Below, piece by piece: positions 20,692-32,719 of a stretch of DNA of 64,000 nucleotides. The notes below the pieces were generated by a model. The model saw only the letters and a program-made list of their open reading frames with translations, did no database searches and had not been told where the DNA came from. Made by a program: the position numbers and the translations under genes. The stretch covers positions 1,519,030 to 1,583,029 of the forward strand of contig RPFO01000406.1 in NCBI GenBank assembly GCA_009746045.1, written 5' to 3'. The number at the start of each line of letters is the position of its first letter. Within the stretch, counting starts at the first letter, position 1. This stretch comes from Mesostigma viride. Taxonomy: Eukaryota; Streptophyta; Mesostigmatophyceae; Mesostigmatales; Mesostigmataceae.

Positions 20692-23600
20692 TTAGACAGA
20701 TAGACCGACTTGACAGTCAGCATTCATGAGCTTCCTCAGTACATTGTACTGGGCTGGGGCCTTGTGTGGCAGCTTTGTCAATGCATCAGCAGGGTTCTCC
20801 TCGCCAGGGATATGCTTCAAGTCAACCAAACTGGCCAACTCCTTCAGCAACAAATAATCCAGGTCCCGGCTCCTGGCCAGCTGCTTGTGAACAAACTGGA
20901 CCATACCCATGCTGTCTGTTAGCAACAACGTCTCCATCTGCAAGGTCCAAGGGGTAACTGAAGCCAGCTCCAGCATTAACTCCTTTATGTACAGGCTGGA
21001 CTGGATCCCCTCGCATATGGCCCTGCATTCTGCCACATCTGAACTGATACAGACCCTCTTCTGCAGTCTGCTGTACCAGCTGAACAAACTTGCCCTGCTC
21101 TGATAAAAAGCAAACAGAGCAGCAGATCTCCCCCTGACCTTGGTAACCTGGCGAGCATCCATGGAACTGTCAACAAAGATCTCCAAGGTGATAGGCTGGG
21201 TAAAGTCAATCCCAGACAAAATCAGATCAGGGGTACTCTCCACCAACCGGGCTATGACTCGAGGCTTCTCATCCTCAAGCACCTCATCAGGCATTCTGCT
21301 ATGGACCATCAAAGACGGACCACAGATGCTGGCAAACCAGGCCCACATGCCTCTCAACTCAGGTCCTGCAGCCTGGGTGATCTTCTCTGGCAAGGCCTTC
21401 ACAATGGTCTGTTTATAATCTCCTCCAGCCTGAAGCCTGATACTCCACTCCCCGTCCCTCCTGAACAGGGTAGCCTGCATTCCACAGAACACTACAGGCT
21501 TGTTGGGCTCCTGCCACAGCTCCTTGCCCAGTGAAAACTTGCCACTGATGACAGGAATAAACTTCTTCAGCCAGGTCGTGGGGGCTAGCAAATGCAGATC
21601 ATCTCCATGCAAACTAGCATACACTGGCAGACCCTCCCATTGGGCCAGCAGCAAACAGGGATCAACTGAAGACACTCTCAAGCCACACTCACTGATCAGA
21701 GCTTCCTGCAGCGTGAGTCTCCAGATGATTGGGCTCGACCTGAGTCCTTCCAGGCCCTTCAGAATAACCAGGAATTGTTGATGCAGCTCCAGCTTCCAGA
21801 TGGCAGGCACCTCAACACAGTAAGGCTCATCCTGCTTCCACACCCTCCTGGCCACTTCTGGATCAGATTTTAAAAATGCCCTCTTGAAGTCCAGCAGCAC
21901 TGATGACATAGCTGCTCCCCTGTTCAGCAACCCCACGTAGAGACATAGCAAAATTCTCCATGTGTCGTGTAGCATCCCTGGCGTGTATAGCTCCTCTCCT
22001 GGCAGACTCCCCGTGCCGTGATACTCATTCAGGACAGGCCTGACATGGGGCACTGATACCTCATCCACAACCTTCCTCTTCAGCACAAATCTCAAAGCAA
22101 GCTTCCTTGATGCTGGGGGACGTCTGTCTGTTGGTGCAGCACACTCAAACTGCAACCACTCCTCCAATGCCTTGGAGAAGGCGAGCTTCCAAGCCTCAAA
22201 CAAAGTAGGCGAGCTCATCTCTTGGACCAGCTGGTCATATGTCAAAGGAGAGTGTGCAGCAAGGCTCCTGTGAGTTATGCCAATACTGCTGGGGTGCAAC
22301 ACAGCTGGAATCACCAAACTGGCCGCTGGGGGCACCTCCCCTTCATCCCATTTTACACCCTTGACCGGCTTGGCCCTGCACCTGACTGGAAATGTTGTCC
22401 TGAAATTTTCTAGGGGAATCATCCCCCAGCCATCTCTTCTCAGAGCTGTAGCTCTGATAGAAATCCCAGGATTGCCCAGAAAATTCTGACCCAAAATCAC
22501 AGGGCCATCATAGTCCTCTAGGACAAGGAAGGTCACATCCACACCCATGACAGGGGCAGTAACCTCTCCCAACACCCTTAGATGCGTCCTACCACTGAAA
22601 TCAGACACCCAGGGGCAACTTGGTTCTCCGACCAGCAGTTCTCCTGTATGCTGAGGTCCCATGACAGAAACCTGTGCATTGGTATCTATCTCCATGGCAG
22701 CTACCTCAGGTTCATCCAACTGGACAAGCTTGGACACCTTAGGCTCCTTCTTGGCTCTTTGCAAAGCCTGTACAATATCTGATAGACGCACACCCCTAGG
22801 CCTGGTGTCGGGCCGTTCCGGAGGTGCAGCCTGTCCGCCTGCTTGCCCAACCACCGTATGTGAAGGTACCCCAGGGGCCGGGCCAGGGTCACCCTGAGGG
22901 CTCGATACAGCTGTAGCACCCTGATCAGGAAGCTCCACGTCACCCCCGCCTTGTACACCAGCGGGCACCTGGAAGAGGTCTCCTTGATTACCTCCCCGGG
23001 GACGGATCTTTGACCAGGACAGACGGTGCACTGCTTGGGAGCCATCAATGGCCACCCAGCACTTATGGCCAGCGGCTTCTACTCGGGTCACCACCCCATC
23101 ATGCCAGCTGCCACGTTTCCCTGGAAAGCTTGGTTCCTTCCACACAACAACCTGTTGTCCAACGTTAGGTTCTAGGACACTCCAGCCCTTGTCTTTCTGC
23201 CTCAGCTTGAGGAACTTGGCCTCTAGCTTCTCCTTCCATGCCTGCTCAGCATCAGCTGGCAGCATCCTGGTATGCAGCATAAGAGGATTGATGGCAATGT
23301 CACCAAAGAACATGGGAGTCCTCAGGTTCAGCCTGTCCTCCACAGAACGTAGCCATGCAGATGTCACAATGGCAGATGACGTCCTTGGAATCCTCTCCAC
23401 CAGCAGCACAGTCTTGATCTCTTGGATGGCTCTCTCCACCACCCCTTGCTGGCCGTGGCTCTCCCTGGGTGTAATCAGCAACTCTGGAAACTCTGGCAGG
23501 TTCTCACAGCACTCAAACTGAATGTCACACTGCAACAACTCCAACCCAGGGTACCTGCTCCTTGTCAACTTCAGAGCAGCAATCAATGTAGGCTTCTCCA

Positions 23601-24249
23601 TGTCAGGCAGGATCTCTAGGGTCTTGTACTTGGTATATCTGTCCACTGCCACCAGCAGCTTCAAACCCCTGATTCTCTGAATATCTACCTGCACATGGCC
23701 TGGCTGCAAAATAGGAGTCCTGGCATGAGACTGCTTGGGCTTTCTAGCAACTAGCCTGCACTTGCAAGCTTGAGCAACCTGTTGGCAGATGGAGTACAAC
23801 TCACTTCCTCCCAGCCGTCTAGCAACTTGCAAAGACTGAGCTGCATGGCCAAACATGGTATGCAACCTTGAGGCAATGTCATACAAGAGAGAAAACCTTT
23901 TATTGTCATTATTAGCACTCAAGGTATGTACAGATCCCTTATGTACAGGAGGCACCAGGGTCGTGCCTGTCAGACTGTCTCCAGCCCTATCCTCATCCTG
24001 ACCATCCTGTGCCAGTCCTGCACGGTCAGAATGCTTCTGAGATCCACCTGGGTCCACATCACCAGGTCCTACCTCAGGCTCAGCACCGCCATGGCGGGCA
24101 CGTTGGCGAGTAACCACTGCAGCTACAGCTGGCATACTCTCTGTGGTAACCAAGCTTGCCCCATCGTGTCCAATAGGCTCTTTCACTAGAGCATGGGGCT
24201 GCCCCTCACTGCTGTCACTAGCAGCTTCATTACACACCCCTGGGGGCAC
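20692..24249 (-). CDS. Copia pol polyprotein (integrase, protease-like, RT, RNase H), 1185 aa
   Basis: Order from the N-terminus: an HHCC-type zinc motif near residues 120-160. Next is the integrase core with HVQVDI, LLQCDIQF and an ESHGQQGVVERAIQE block near 195-280. A proline-rich linker follows. A retropepsin-like segment lies near 515-600 (AMEIDTNAQVSV, then VILGQNFLGNPGI). RT follows with SVLLDFKRAFLKSD near 785 and YASLHGDDLHLL near 880, then RNase H with IFVDSSMDA, SSDVAECRA, LLLTDSMG and HIPGEENPADALTK. The frame is open throughout. Copia elements normally have protease before integrase. Here the only protease-like fold sits between integrase and RT, and it has DTN where DTG or DSG is usual. 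Confidence 0.9.
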   Translation of the reverse strand: MPPGVCNEAASDSSEGQPHALVKEPIGHDGASLVTTESMPAVAAVVTRQRARHGGAEPEVGPGDVDPGGSQKHSDRAGLAQDGQDEDRAGDSLTGTTLVPPVHKGSVHTLSANNDNKRFSLLYDIASRLHTMFGHAAQSLQVARRLGGSELYSICQQVAQACKCRLVARKPKQSHARTPILQPGHVQVDIQRIRGLKLLVAVDRYTKYKTLEILPDMEKPTLIAALKLTRSRYPGLELLQCDIQFECCENLPEFPELLITPRESHGQQGVVERAIQEIKTVLLVERIPRTSSAIVTSAWLRSVEDRLNLRTPMFFGDIAINPLMLHTRMLPADAEQAWKEKLEAKFLKLRQKDKGWSVLEPNVGQQVVVWKEPSFPGKRGSWHDGVVTRVEAAGHKCWVAIDGSQAVHRLSWSKIRPRGGNQGDLFQVPAGVQGGGDVELPDQGATAVSSPQGDPGPAPGVPSHTVVGQAGGQAAPPERPDTRPRGVRLSDIVQALQRAKKEPKVSKLVQLDEPEVAAMEIDTNAQVSVMGPQHTGELLVGEPSCPWVSDFSGRTHLRVLGEVTAPVMGVDVTFLVLEDYDGPVILGQNFLGNPGISIRATALRRDGWGMIPLENFRTTFPVRCRAKPVKGVKWDEGEVPPAASLVIPAVLHPSSIGITHRSLAAHSPLTYDQLVQEMSSPTLFEAWKLAFSKALEEWLQFECAAPTDRRPPASRKLALRFVLKRKVVDEVSVPHVRPVLNEYHGTGSLPGEELYTPGMLHDTWRILLCLYVGLLNRGAAMSSVLLDFKRAFLKSDPEVARRVWKQDEPYCVEVPAIWKLELHQQFLVILKGLEGLRSSPIIWRLTLQEALISECGLRVSSVDPCLLLAQWEGLPVYASLHGDDLHLLAPTTWLKKFIPVISGKFSLGKELWQEPNKPVVFCGMQATLFRRDGEWSIRLQAGGDYKQTIVKALPEKITQAAGPELRGMWAWFASICGPSLMVHSRMPDEVLEDEKPRVIARLVESTPDLILSGIDFTQPITLEIFVDSSMDARQVTKVRGRSAALFAFYQSRASLFSWYSRLQKRVCISSDVAECRAICEGIQSSLYIKELMLELASVTPWTLQMETLLLTDSMGMVQFVHKQLARSRDLDYLLLKELASLVDLKHIPGEENPADALTKLPHKAPAQYNVLRKLMNADCQVGLSV

Positions 24250-24282
24250 CCTCCAGGGTTCAGGGATGTGTGCAGGCTCATA

Positions 24283-26492
24283 TCAATGATCAGCAGCCTT
24301 GCCCTTGCCCTTGTCCTGGGATGGACCAGCCTTGTCCTTGCTGCCACCCTGAGCTGGCTTGCTCTGACCTTCCTGCCTCAGGTACGAGGGACACTCATTC
24401 CTGAAGTGACCCTTCCCCTGGCAGAAATAACATTCCACCTGACTGATGTCCCGTGAGGTCCCACTGCTGGGCCCAGCCTTGGGAGGACCACCCACCCTCT
24501 TGAAGTCAAACTGGGACTGTGGATGTCCCGACTTCGGCGGGGTCCCCCGTCCAGCCCTTCTGTCACGCCCCCTCCTGGACCTTCCTCGACCCCTTGAAGA
24601 GGTCTCAGGCCCTCTCGAGGACGCTGGGCCCCCGTGGCCCGATCCCCTCATGGACTTAACCGTGGGTTCAGTGGCCTCCTCATCATTCTGACGAGGGCGC
24701 TTACCCCCACGTACTTGCCGCTGAAACACTCATACAACTGATCCGTCATGGCTGCCCAGCCATGGACCTGTCGCATGTGGATGGTCACATTATCCATGGT
24801 GACCGGATCCAGCTGCAGCGACTTGAGAAAGTCGCCCATGGCCATCCGATCTGCGACGAAGAAGCCCTTGGCCATGGCGTCCTCCCTCAGCTTGACGAAG
24901 TCTTCAAAGGCGTGGACCACTAGTTGCCCCTTGATGGGCTTGTAGTCCAGGTATTCTTGCTTCAGGTGGGACCCATCTATGGTCCTCTTGTCACTCAGGA
25001 ACACCTGAGTCGCGTCATAAACGCCGCCCAGGTGTCCCCCGCCGCGTGTCGCTCCCGAACAAACTTGAACAGCCGCCTCGCCGACTGCCGTATGTAGGCA
25101 CTAGACGCCAGGATGCGAAGCTTGTCACCGTTGTATATCTCCGTGTACAAGTTCATGTCCTCTAACATCCTCTCAGCATCCCGGGGCTGCCAATTGTCCT
25201 TGATGGACTGAAACTGGCCTAGCACCGCGTACCCCTCAGCAACGGTTGGTCGCTTAGGCGCCGCTTGATCTGCGGCTGGCGCGTGCTGCCCGCCCTGCGA
25301 TCCTTGGCTCTGATTATCTGGCACCTCAGCCTGGTCTCCCAGCGCCTGGCCGTCCCCGCGTCCATCGCGTCCACCGCGTCCATCGCGTCCATCTCGTCCA
25401 TCCAGCCCAGCGCCGCGCCGCCGAAGCCCATAAAGCCCGCTTGTTGGTTGATAGCTCCATCCTCCATGATGGCCTCTGTTCAGATCTGCTACAGCCAGCC
25501 AAGTGGCCAAGCAGCAATTAAAGCAATATAAGCTACTGAACAAGAAAGGAAAGTGCCAAGTGTTACCACTCAGGCAAGACCACCACGGCTGGCCCCAGGC
25601 GCGTCCTGGTTCTCCTTGTCGCTGTCGTCGTCGCGTCGTGTCGCTCACCACAATCAGCTCTGGTACCCTGCTACCTGCTGCGCCGTCGTCGACCCGCTGT
25701 CGGCCCGCGATGACTGAATCGTCACCGTTGGTAAAGTAGACAGGTGACAACCCGTCGTTGGCACCTCGCGGATTGTACGTTGGCACCTCGTGGTCGCCAA
25801 GTGTCTCGTCGCCTAGCCCAGCGACACCCCCTGCTCCTACCTCAAGGTCACTATCGTACCCAAGAGGTGCAAACTCCTCCCAACGCGTCACACGAACGCG
25901 AAGGGGCGGGGGCAGCTCCTGAAAAGGAACTCTTACTCTCTGGAAACCTGCCGACTCTTGTCGCGCGCTGTCCTCCGGCGATGGCTTCCGCTGTCGCCCC
26001 GACCTCTGCAAGCCGCCTGTGATGCTCCGCTCCGCGTCGTTCACGCCTAACTGGCCCCGCTGCAACACCCTCGTCGCCGATGCCGCCTGCGAAAGCACGT
26101 GGTACTCCCGCGCCCGCTACTGTCGGCACAAACTCGTGTCGCCCTGCGCCAGCTGCCTCCGCAACCTCGCCTCGCCTTGCTGCCAACTCCGTCCGCACTC
26201 GCTCTGCTACTGCAGTAATCACCGTCTGGATGCCGACCAACCCGTGAAGCTCCTGCTCAAGGTCGTCGATGCTCCGGTGCTCCGGAATGACGATGGTTTG
26301 TACGTGTCGCAGAATTCGCTCCCAATCTTCGACCTGGTCGTCGACGAATTGCACGAAGCTGCGATTTACAGGCGGACGATCTGCAAGCAACAAAGATAGA
26401 TCCCGAACGACACGGCGTAATTCAGGAGAAATCGAACCCCCAGCAGACTGCCGAAACCGGAAATCCTGCTGCCGTTGTTCCTCCTGCACCAT
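24283..26492 (-). pseudogene. Copia gag region, broken by frameshifts
   Basis: Pieces in order: 26492-25851 (an upstream frame), 25467-25010 (MEDGAINQQAGFMGFGG, the probable gag start, with a short Met-Asp repeat where a frame slips), 25004-24648 (FLSDKRTIDGSHLKQEYL) and 24729-24283, the nucleocapsid part. The last piece has the zinc knuckle CYFCQGKGHFRNEC (CX2CX4HX4C) in an Arg/Gly-rich setting. At least three frame changes are needed (about 25390, 25005, 24700). Pol starts in a different frame 34 bp after the gag stop. Confidence 0.75.
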
Positions 26493-26585
26493 TCACCACC
26501 GGACGAGCTCCTCTCGTCGTCAAAGCTGCACACCGCAACCGGCAACGACCCTCCTGGCCGTTCCGCTGAGACTGGTTGTAATTTG

Positions 26586-27281
26586 AGTTAACTTTCTTCG
26601 CACACGCAATGTGAAGGATATGGTTGCAATGCAGCAATGTGTGAATATGGTTGGAAACGGAGCTTTGTTAAATCGGATAATGTTTACAGCGCTCAACACT
26701 TGAGGCTTGCACACGAGCTTGCCAAGTCAAGGCACAACACGTGAGGCGGGCTCGCAAGAGATGCCCATTTGGCACTGGCCTATTGTTTATATACTTGTGC
26801 ACTGTGCTTGCTAGTCCTGAGCAGCCTAGGAGGCCTGCTCAGTAATAACACCCCGGTACAGTATTCACTACCTGTACAGCGCCCAGCTCCTATACAGTAG
26901 GTCTGCCATACAGGCACAGTGACCACAGAGTACAGTCACCACAGTGATTATTGCATCTGCACCTAGAAGTCCAGGACTAAGCCTGCGGTACCAACAGACC
27001 ACAGGTTAAGGTTCCTATTTCCTGCGTACGACGTATTAATCCAATACCGTCGTAGGTACAGCACCTAATTCCTGTCAGCCCAGGAATTACTGTCGACCCC
27101 ATATGTCGTCGGCAAATATTCACGTCCGACTTAGAAGAACAGCCGGCTCGCGCTCGCGCGCGACCGGGAAGTCGGAACGCCATAACTTTCTTGATACTTG
27201 TCGGAATGAACTCGTTCCGGTGCCGCTGGAATCGCAGAGATATGCCGAATCAGGATCACGCCAATGCGCTTGGCGTTAACT
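26586..27281 (-). repeat. Copia 5' LTR (promoter end)
   Basis: Direct repeat of 19246-19943. On the minus strand it precedes gag. The sequence just downstream (CAAATTACAACC) is the primer-binding position but does not resemble the usual initiator-Met tRNA match. Confidence 0.9.
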
Positions 27282-29627
27282 ACCCTCCTCGTCAGGTAAG
27301 GGCTCCATGTCGTTGACGTCCATGACGTGACCGTCATCGTGCCGATCTGTGGGATACTTGGACATTTCTTCCTTGACAAATTCCAACTCATCAACAAACA
27401 CTTGGAAAACTTTCCCACGAGGAACACCAAATGTGGCGCGTCTGCACAATAATACATCCAAGTTCTCCTGAGTGCACACATTGTGGAAAAGCAATGATGC
27501 AATAAAATGGCAACAAACTTTGCCGGTGTGTGCTGTCAAGCATGTACATCCGAGAGGGGCTTGTAAGCTCCGAAATGTCACTTTCACCTTGTCATTACTA
27601 GTTGCCGCAGAGAGCACTTCGCAAACCCCTTCACAAGCGTTGTCTAAATGCGTTACAACGGTGGGAAGCAGTTCCTTGGCAACTTCTGCAGCAGTCCCTT
27701 CATTCTTGTACAAATTCCTGTTGATGTAACTACCGTGATCTTTCACTAATTGATCATCCTTCATGTATTTCAAGGCGATCAGTAATCGATATATCACCAA
27801 GTCTAGCCTTTGTCTACCTTGGCCCCACATCCATTGGCTTTTCAATTTACGATGATAGCGTTCCAACAGATTGTTAGTATCATGCCCACCATAGTCCGCA
27901 TGCCGAAAGGCATGAGCCCAATGTGGAAAGCTCTTCCCCCATTCCTTCTTGACATAGGTGATGAATGCTGGTTGACGGCCCTCCCACTGGACATAAAAGT
28001 TTTCAAGCTGATTTTTCACTATTGTAACTATTTCACTTGGGTTCGTATTAGGATTAACTTGTCCTTTTATGGAATACAACAAAGTTGACAATCCCTTGTA
28101 TAAGGCGTACCGGTCTTCACGCGACTTCACTTTCGTAATCACGTTCTTGTACCATGCTCTAGCAACATGCCAACTGCACAAAAATATCTTTACCTCCGCG
28201 GGGAAAACCTCCTTGATGGCATTCCTTTCTGACTCGGCACAATCCACCATAAATGATTTTGGAATAGGTAAAGCGGATTCAGGATCATCCCACACGGCTT
28301 TTAGGAAAGTTTTGTATGAGTTAGTGCTCTCCGATGACATGATGCACCAGGCAACCGGGATTCCAGTGCCACGGTCATCTTCCACAAGCAAGGTTGCAAA
28401 GTAATATCCAAGGCAAAACATGCCATGGGTACTATCCAAAAAAACCATCTTGTCCCCAAACTTGCGCATACAGTCACGCTGCCAACTTGATTGTATGACC
28501 ATAATAAATGGGCTCGTCTCGTCGTATGTCGGACAGTTTTTGCACTTCTTGCACGTCTCACACTGTTGTGTGCACTCACACTTGCCAATGCGATGGACCC
28601 TGCATTTGCCATTTGTGATTTGTTGACACAACGCACATTCTCTACACGTGGCACACCATTCTGCTGGTTGTGTGCAATCTTTGCATGTCCTGCACTTTTC
28701 GCAAGGTGTTTTGCGCGCAAATACCTGCCATTGTAAGAAACGAACCATGCCAGCCAACTTTGACGACAAAGACCACTGGGACAAACTAGCCGCCTCGGAA
28801 TAGCCCAACTTCCATTCGCATTCTGTCTTTTTACGATGGATATTCACAATGTCGTGTTTGGTCAAATGATAATCGCGGTGTTTCCGCAAGTCGCCATACT
28901 CCGCCGCATGTGCCTCCATTTCAGCACGCCATATGTAGACGCAACACGGCGGCTGCATCAATGGGCTGGCCTTCCAATAAGAAGGGCAACTCAGTTTTTT
29001 GTTGTATGAATGCGCGACACTTAGCACTTAATCGTTGGCTGCCTTGATAGCTATCCCTAGCGTATAAGCCATGCCCGTGCTGATGCGAAGGTTCTCGAAA
29101 TGTAATAAAGTAAAATTCAGGCATGTTACAATGCATGACCACCCGGAAGGACATATCGCAACAAGTTGGAATTTTTCCTCGAACACCACATTTACGTGCA
29201 CGAGGGTTATCGGAACCCAACTTGTTTTTGTTTTTTTTTTGTAATCGGGAGCACGACTGCAACGGTACAGATCGGATGAAACAACCTTCGTTACATGGCT
29301 AGCTGCAGGGTTGGCCGAACTGCGATTTTCTTTTTTTTTCTTGCAACGAGTGAGATCAGCACCTGCTCGCTGTCTTTCACCCTCCAAAAAGGCACTGAGC
29401 GATGCTTTGGGAATGACAGCAAGCAACAAATGAGACCTTATTCTGATACCCTCCCCATCCTTGCTATCCCGTGCCATGTTATTCTTTACCCTCACCAGTT
29501 GTAGATCGTCAAAGGATATGGTCGGTTTGCCTTCAAGATCTTCATACCATCGTGCTTCGTTGACAAGGAAGTTCCGCGCTTCGGCAGTGTCCGAATATGG
29601 GTCGATGTCGTCCTTGACATTATCAAA
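27282..29627 (-). CDS. MULE transposase, main exon (DDE core plus SWIM finger), frameshifted
   Basis: Mutator-type transposase, which cuts and joins DNA at the element's TIRs. The acceptor at 29628-29630 opens with FDNVKDDIDPYSD. The N-terminal part has a FAR1/MULE-like DNA-binding layout (RKCGVRGKIPTCCDMSF, then HQHGHG). Next comes an unusual Cys-rich insert near 28500-28710 (CEKCRTCKDC, CATCRECALC, CETCKKCKNC). The core has FLDSTHGMF (first Asp, about 28435), FMVDCAESERNAI (second Asp, about 28250) and the C-x2-H of FLCSWHVARAW. A SWIM zinc finger (CTCLTAHTGKVCCHF) lies near 27540. Two frame changes are needed, one at the T-run near 29235 and one near 28955. They may be real decay or assembly errors in homopolymers. 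Confidence 0.85.
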
Positions 29628-29741
29628 CTGGGTAAAAGGCAAGGTGTCCTGCCACGCTCACAAGGTAAATATCCCATGTATATTGTCAAACACGACACGA
29701 ACAACCAAACATCAAGAGAGAGGGTGATTACATATTCTCAC

Positions 29742-30221
29742 AATGTATTCATGGGATATACAAATTTCCCAAGGTTATAGTGGGATGACTTAAAAACATC
29801 CGACAACCATATTATTAATATCCAAGACTTGTGTATACACGACTCCTAAAAATCTCGACGATGCTTAGTCATAACGTGCTACTATATAGAATTATAATTA
29901 TTGGTTTGCTGGCCAGGTCCGCCTTCTCCCGTGGTCGTTTGTTGTACGTTTGAGCCCTAGAGAGTCATGGGATCTGCTTGCATTGAAGCATATTAGTCGA
30001 GTTTATACTATTGGTTCCTTCTTTTTTGCTAGTGAGGATTATTGAGTCGTTGGTAGTGTATAAGATGCTTTGGTACTGTGCTTGACCTTGCAAGTGCCTT
30101 CTACGGGTGCTGTATGCCCCAACGGCTCTAGCTAGTTATATAGTTATTATATACCATGACCTGTTGTCTCATACAATAGAAATGGGTTGGAGGATGCAGG
30201 CGTGGCTTCAATATTTTGAGC
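29742..30221. other. Probable transposase intron sequence
   Basis: AT-rich, no coding frame. Lies between the main transposase exon and the acidic exons. Confidence 0.4.
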
Positions 30222-30310
30222 CACATTAAATTAAATTAAACTAAATTATAACATGCCTCCGTGGGGAGATCATGTAGCACATACTCCTTGATGGGGGGTG
30301 GAGGAGCTCA
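30222..30310 (-). mobile_element. LINE family D 3'-end stub
   Basis: AAATT-rich tail next to ATAACATGCCTCCGTGGGGA, matching 13735-13805 in inverse orientation. Sits in an intron of the transposase gene. Confidence 0.6.
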
Positions 30311-30374
30311 TGATCGAAAATCTGCACACACAAGTACGGTTCATCAAACAAACAAAATGATGTGGCAAGTGTAC

Positions 30375-30485
30375 CTGATTTTCTTCTTCGTCCTCCGTTT
30401 CATCGTCCATGGCATTGTGCTCGCATTCCCCGGCCCCACCCGCACAGCGCTGGCATGACGCATCATGTGATGGATACGATCGGCC
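30375..30485 (-). CDS. Predicted acidic exon B of the transposase gene, with damaged acceptor
   Basis: Ends ETEDEEENQ before donor GTACAC, phase 0. It aligns with exon A (30978-31073): both contain an SHDA/SQHA start, a Cys/Ala/Gly middle, an EHNA/EHDA block and an acidic end in Q. At the position of exon A's TTTTCAG acceptor this copy has ATTTGCG, so it may be skipped or use another site. Confidence 0.4.
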
Positions 30486-30659
30486 GCAAATAACGTAATT
30501 GAGAAGCACACACCGCATACAGACTGTTTAAGAGGAACATTCATGAGCCCACGACATGACAATGTTCATCATTATATGAATCAAATAAAAGGGCGGCTGC
30601 GGGTCCTTGCACCTGTTTCCCTAAGTTTATATACGTCACGTCCATGGGAGGTGCTACAT

Positions 30660-30832
30660 ACTTGGCCAGTGCCAACACAATTCTCATGCCCATACATCCA
30701 TGGGTGCCAAAAACTGGCCAACGCCGCCCCTATTCTCACTCATGCCCACATGACTGAGCCACGGTGGGTTACGAAAACTGGCCACCCCAACGCAATTCAC
30801 ATGACCACCCATCCATGGGTGCCAAACAATGT
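30660..30832 (+). repeat. Three tandem units of about 60 bp
   Basis: Each unit has TGGCCA, then an ATTCNCATG block, and ends GGGTGCCAAA or GGGTTACGAAA followed by AC. Lies in a predicted intron. Confidence 0.55.
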
Positions 30833-30977
30833 AACGAGCATGGGAAGAACATAGCCAAAGCATTCCCACGACACGGTGCTGATTACCCTTCTGATAAAAG
30901 GTGGCTGTGTTAGCTACGGCTAATTGTAAGAAAGCAATGATTTGAAAAAGACAGCCATGATGATAAGCCCATGATAC

Positions 30978-31073
30978 CTGATCGCCTGCTTCTTCAGCCT
31001 CCGCGGCATCGTGCTCATGTGGCCCCGCTGAGCGAGCCGGCCATGCCGCATGTTGTGATGCACATTGATTGCC
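30978..31073 (-). CDS. Predicted acidic exon A of the transposase gene
   Basis: 96 nt with acceptor TTTTCAG and donor GTATCA, phase 0 at both ends. Reads GNQCASQHAAWPARSAGP, HEHDAAEAEEAGDQ. Compatible in phase with the Asn-rich exon upstream and the main exon downstream. Confidence 0.45.
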
Positions 31074-31418
31074 CTGAAAACAATGTAACGAACAAAGGAA
31101 GAATAAAGAAAATTGCCACTGCTGGGTTCAGTAGACTTCTTCAGAAAGGCTACCACGTGCCCTCTTTAGTGCTCCCTCTTTATTGCTGAGCATTGGTGAG
31201 GGAGTCCCTCACCAGTTTGCCACACGGTGGCCTGCATATGCTCGTCACTACATTGTAGCATGATGTCGTGAAGAGCACAGTGGGAATATCACCACACATA
31301 TAAAGCGCATGTAGAAGTAGTAGTACACTTGAATGTTGCATAGGAACAAGTTGCACATTGGATCCGTACCCAAGAACAACTTGCACTACCCAAGCACAAC
31401 TTAGCTATGAAAGCATAC

Positions 31419-32645
<1,227 letters not shown>

Positions 32646-32719
32646 CTGCACCAACACACATAACAACAACACAACAAAATGAAGCACATCTTACTTACAT
32701 TCCTCTACTGTTAAGCCTC

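Larger units (their letters stand above)
19246..27281 (-). mobile_element. Ty1/copia-type LTR retrotransposon inserted in the MULE transposase
   Basis: Two LTRs of about 697 bp bracket gag-like frames and a pol frame. ACCCT occurs directly outside both ends (19241-19245 and 27282-27286), the 5-bp duplication expected of a retroviral-type integrase. The LTR ends are AGTTAAC...GTTAACT, not TG...CA. The LTRs differ by only a few single-base changes, so the insertion is recent. Integrase preceding RT identifies the copia lineage. Confidence 0.92.

Noticed and set aside
27131-27502. Frames inside the copia LTRs
   Set aside because: Identical small frames occur in both LTRs and do not resemble proteins.
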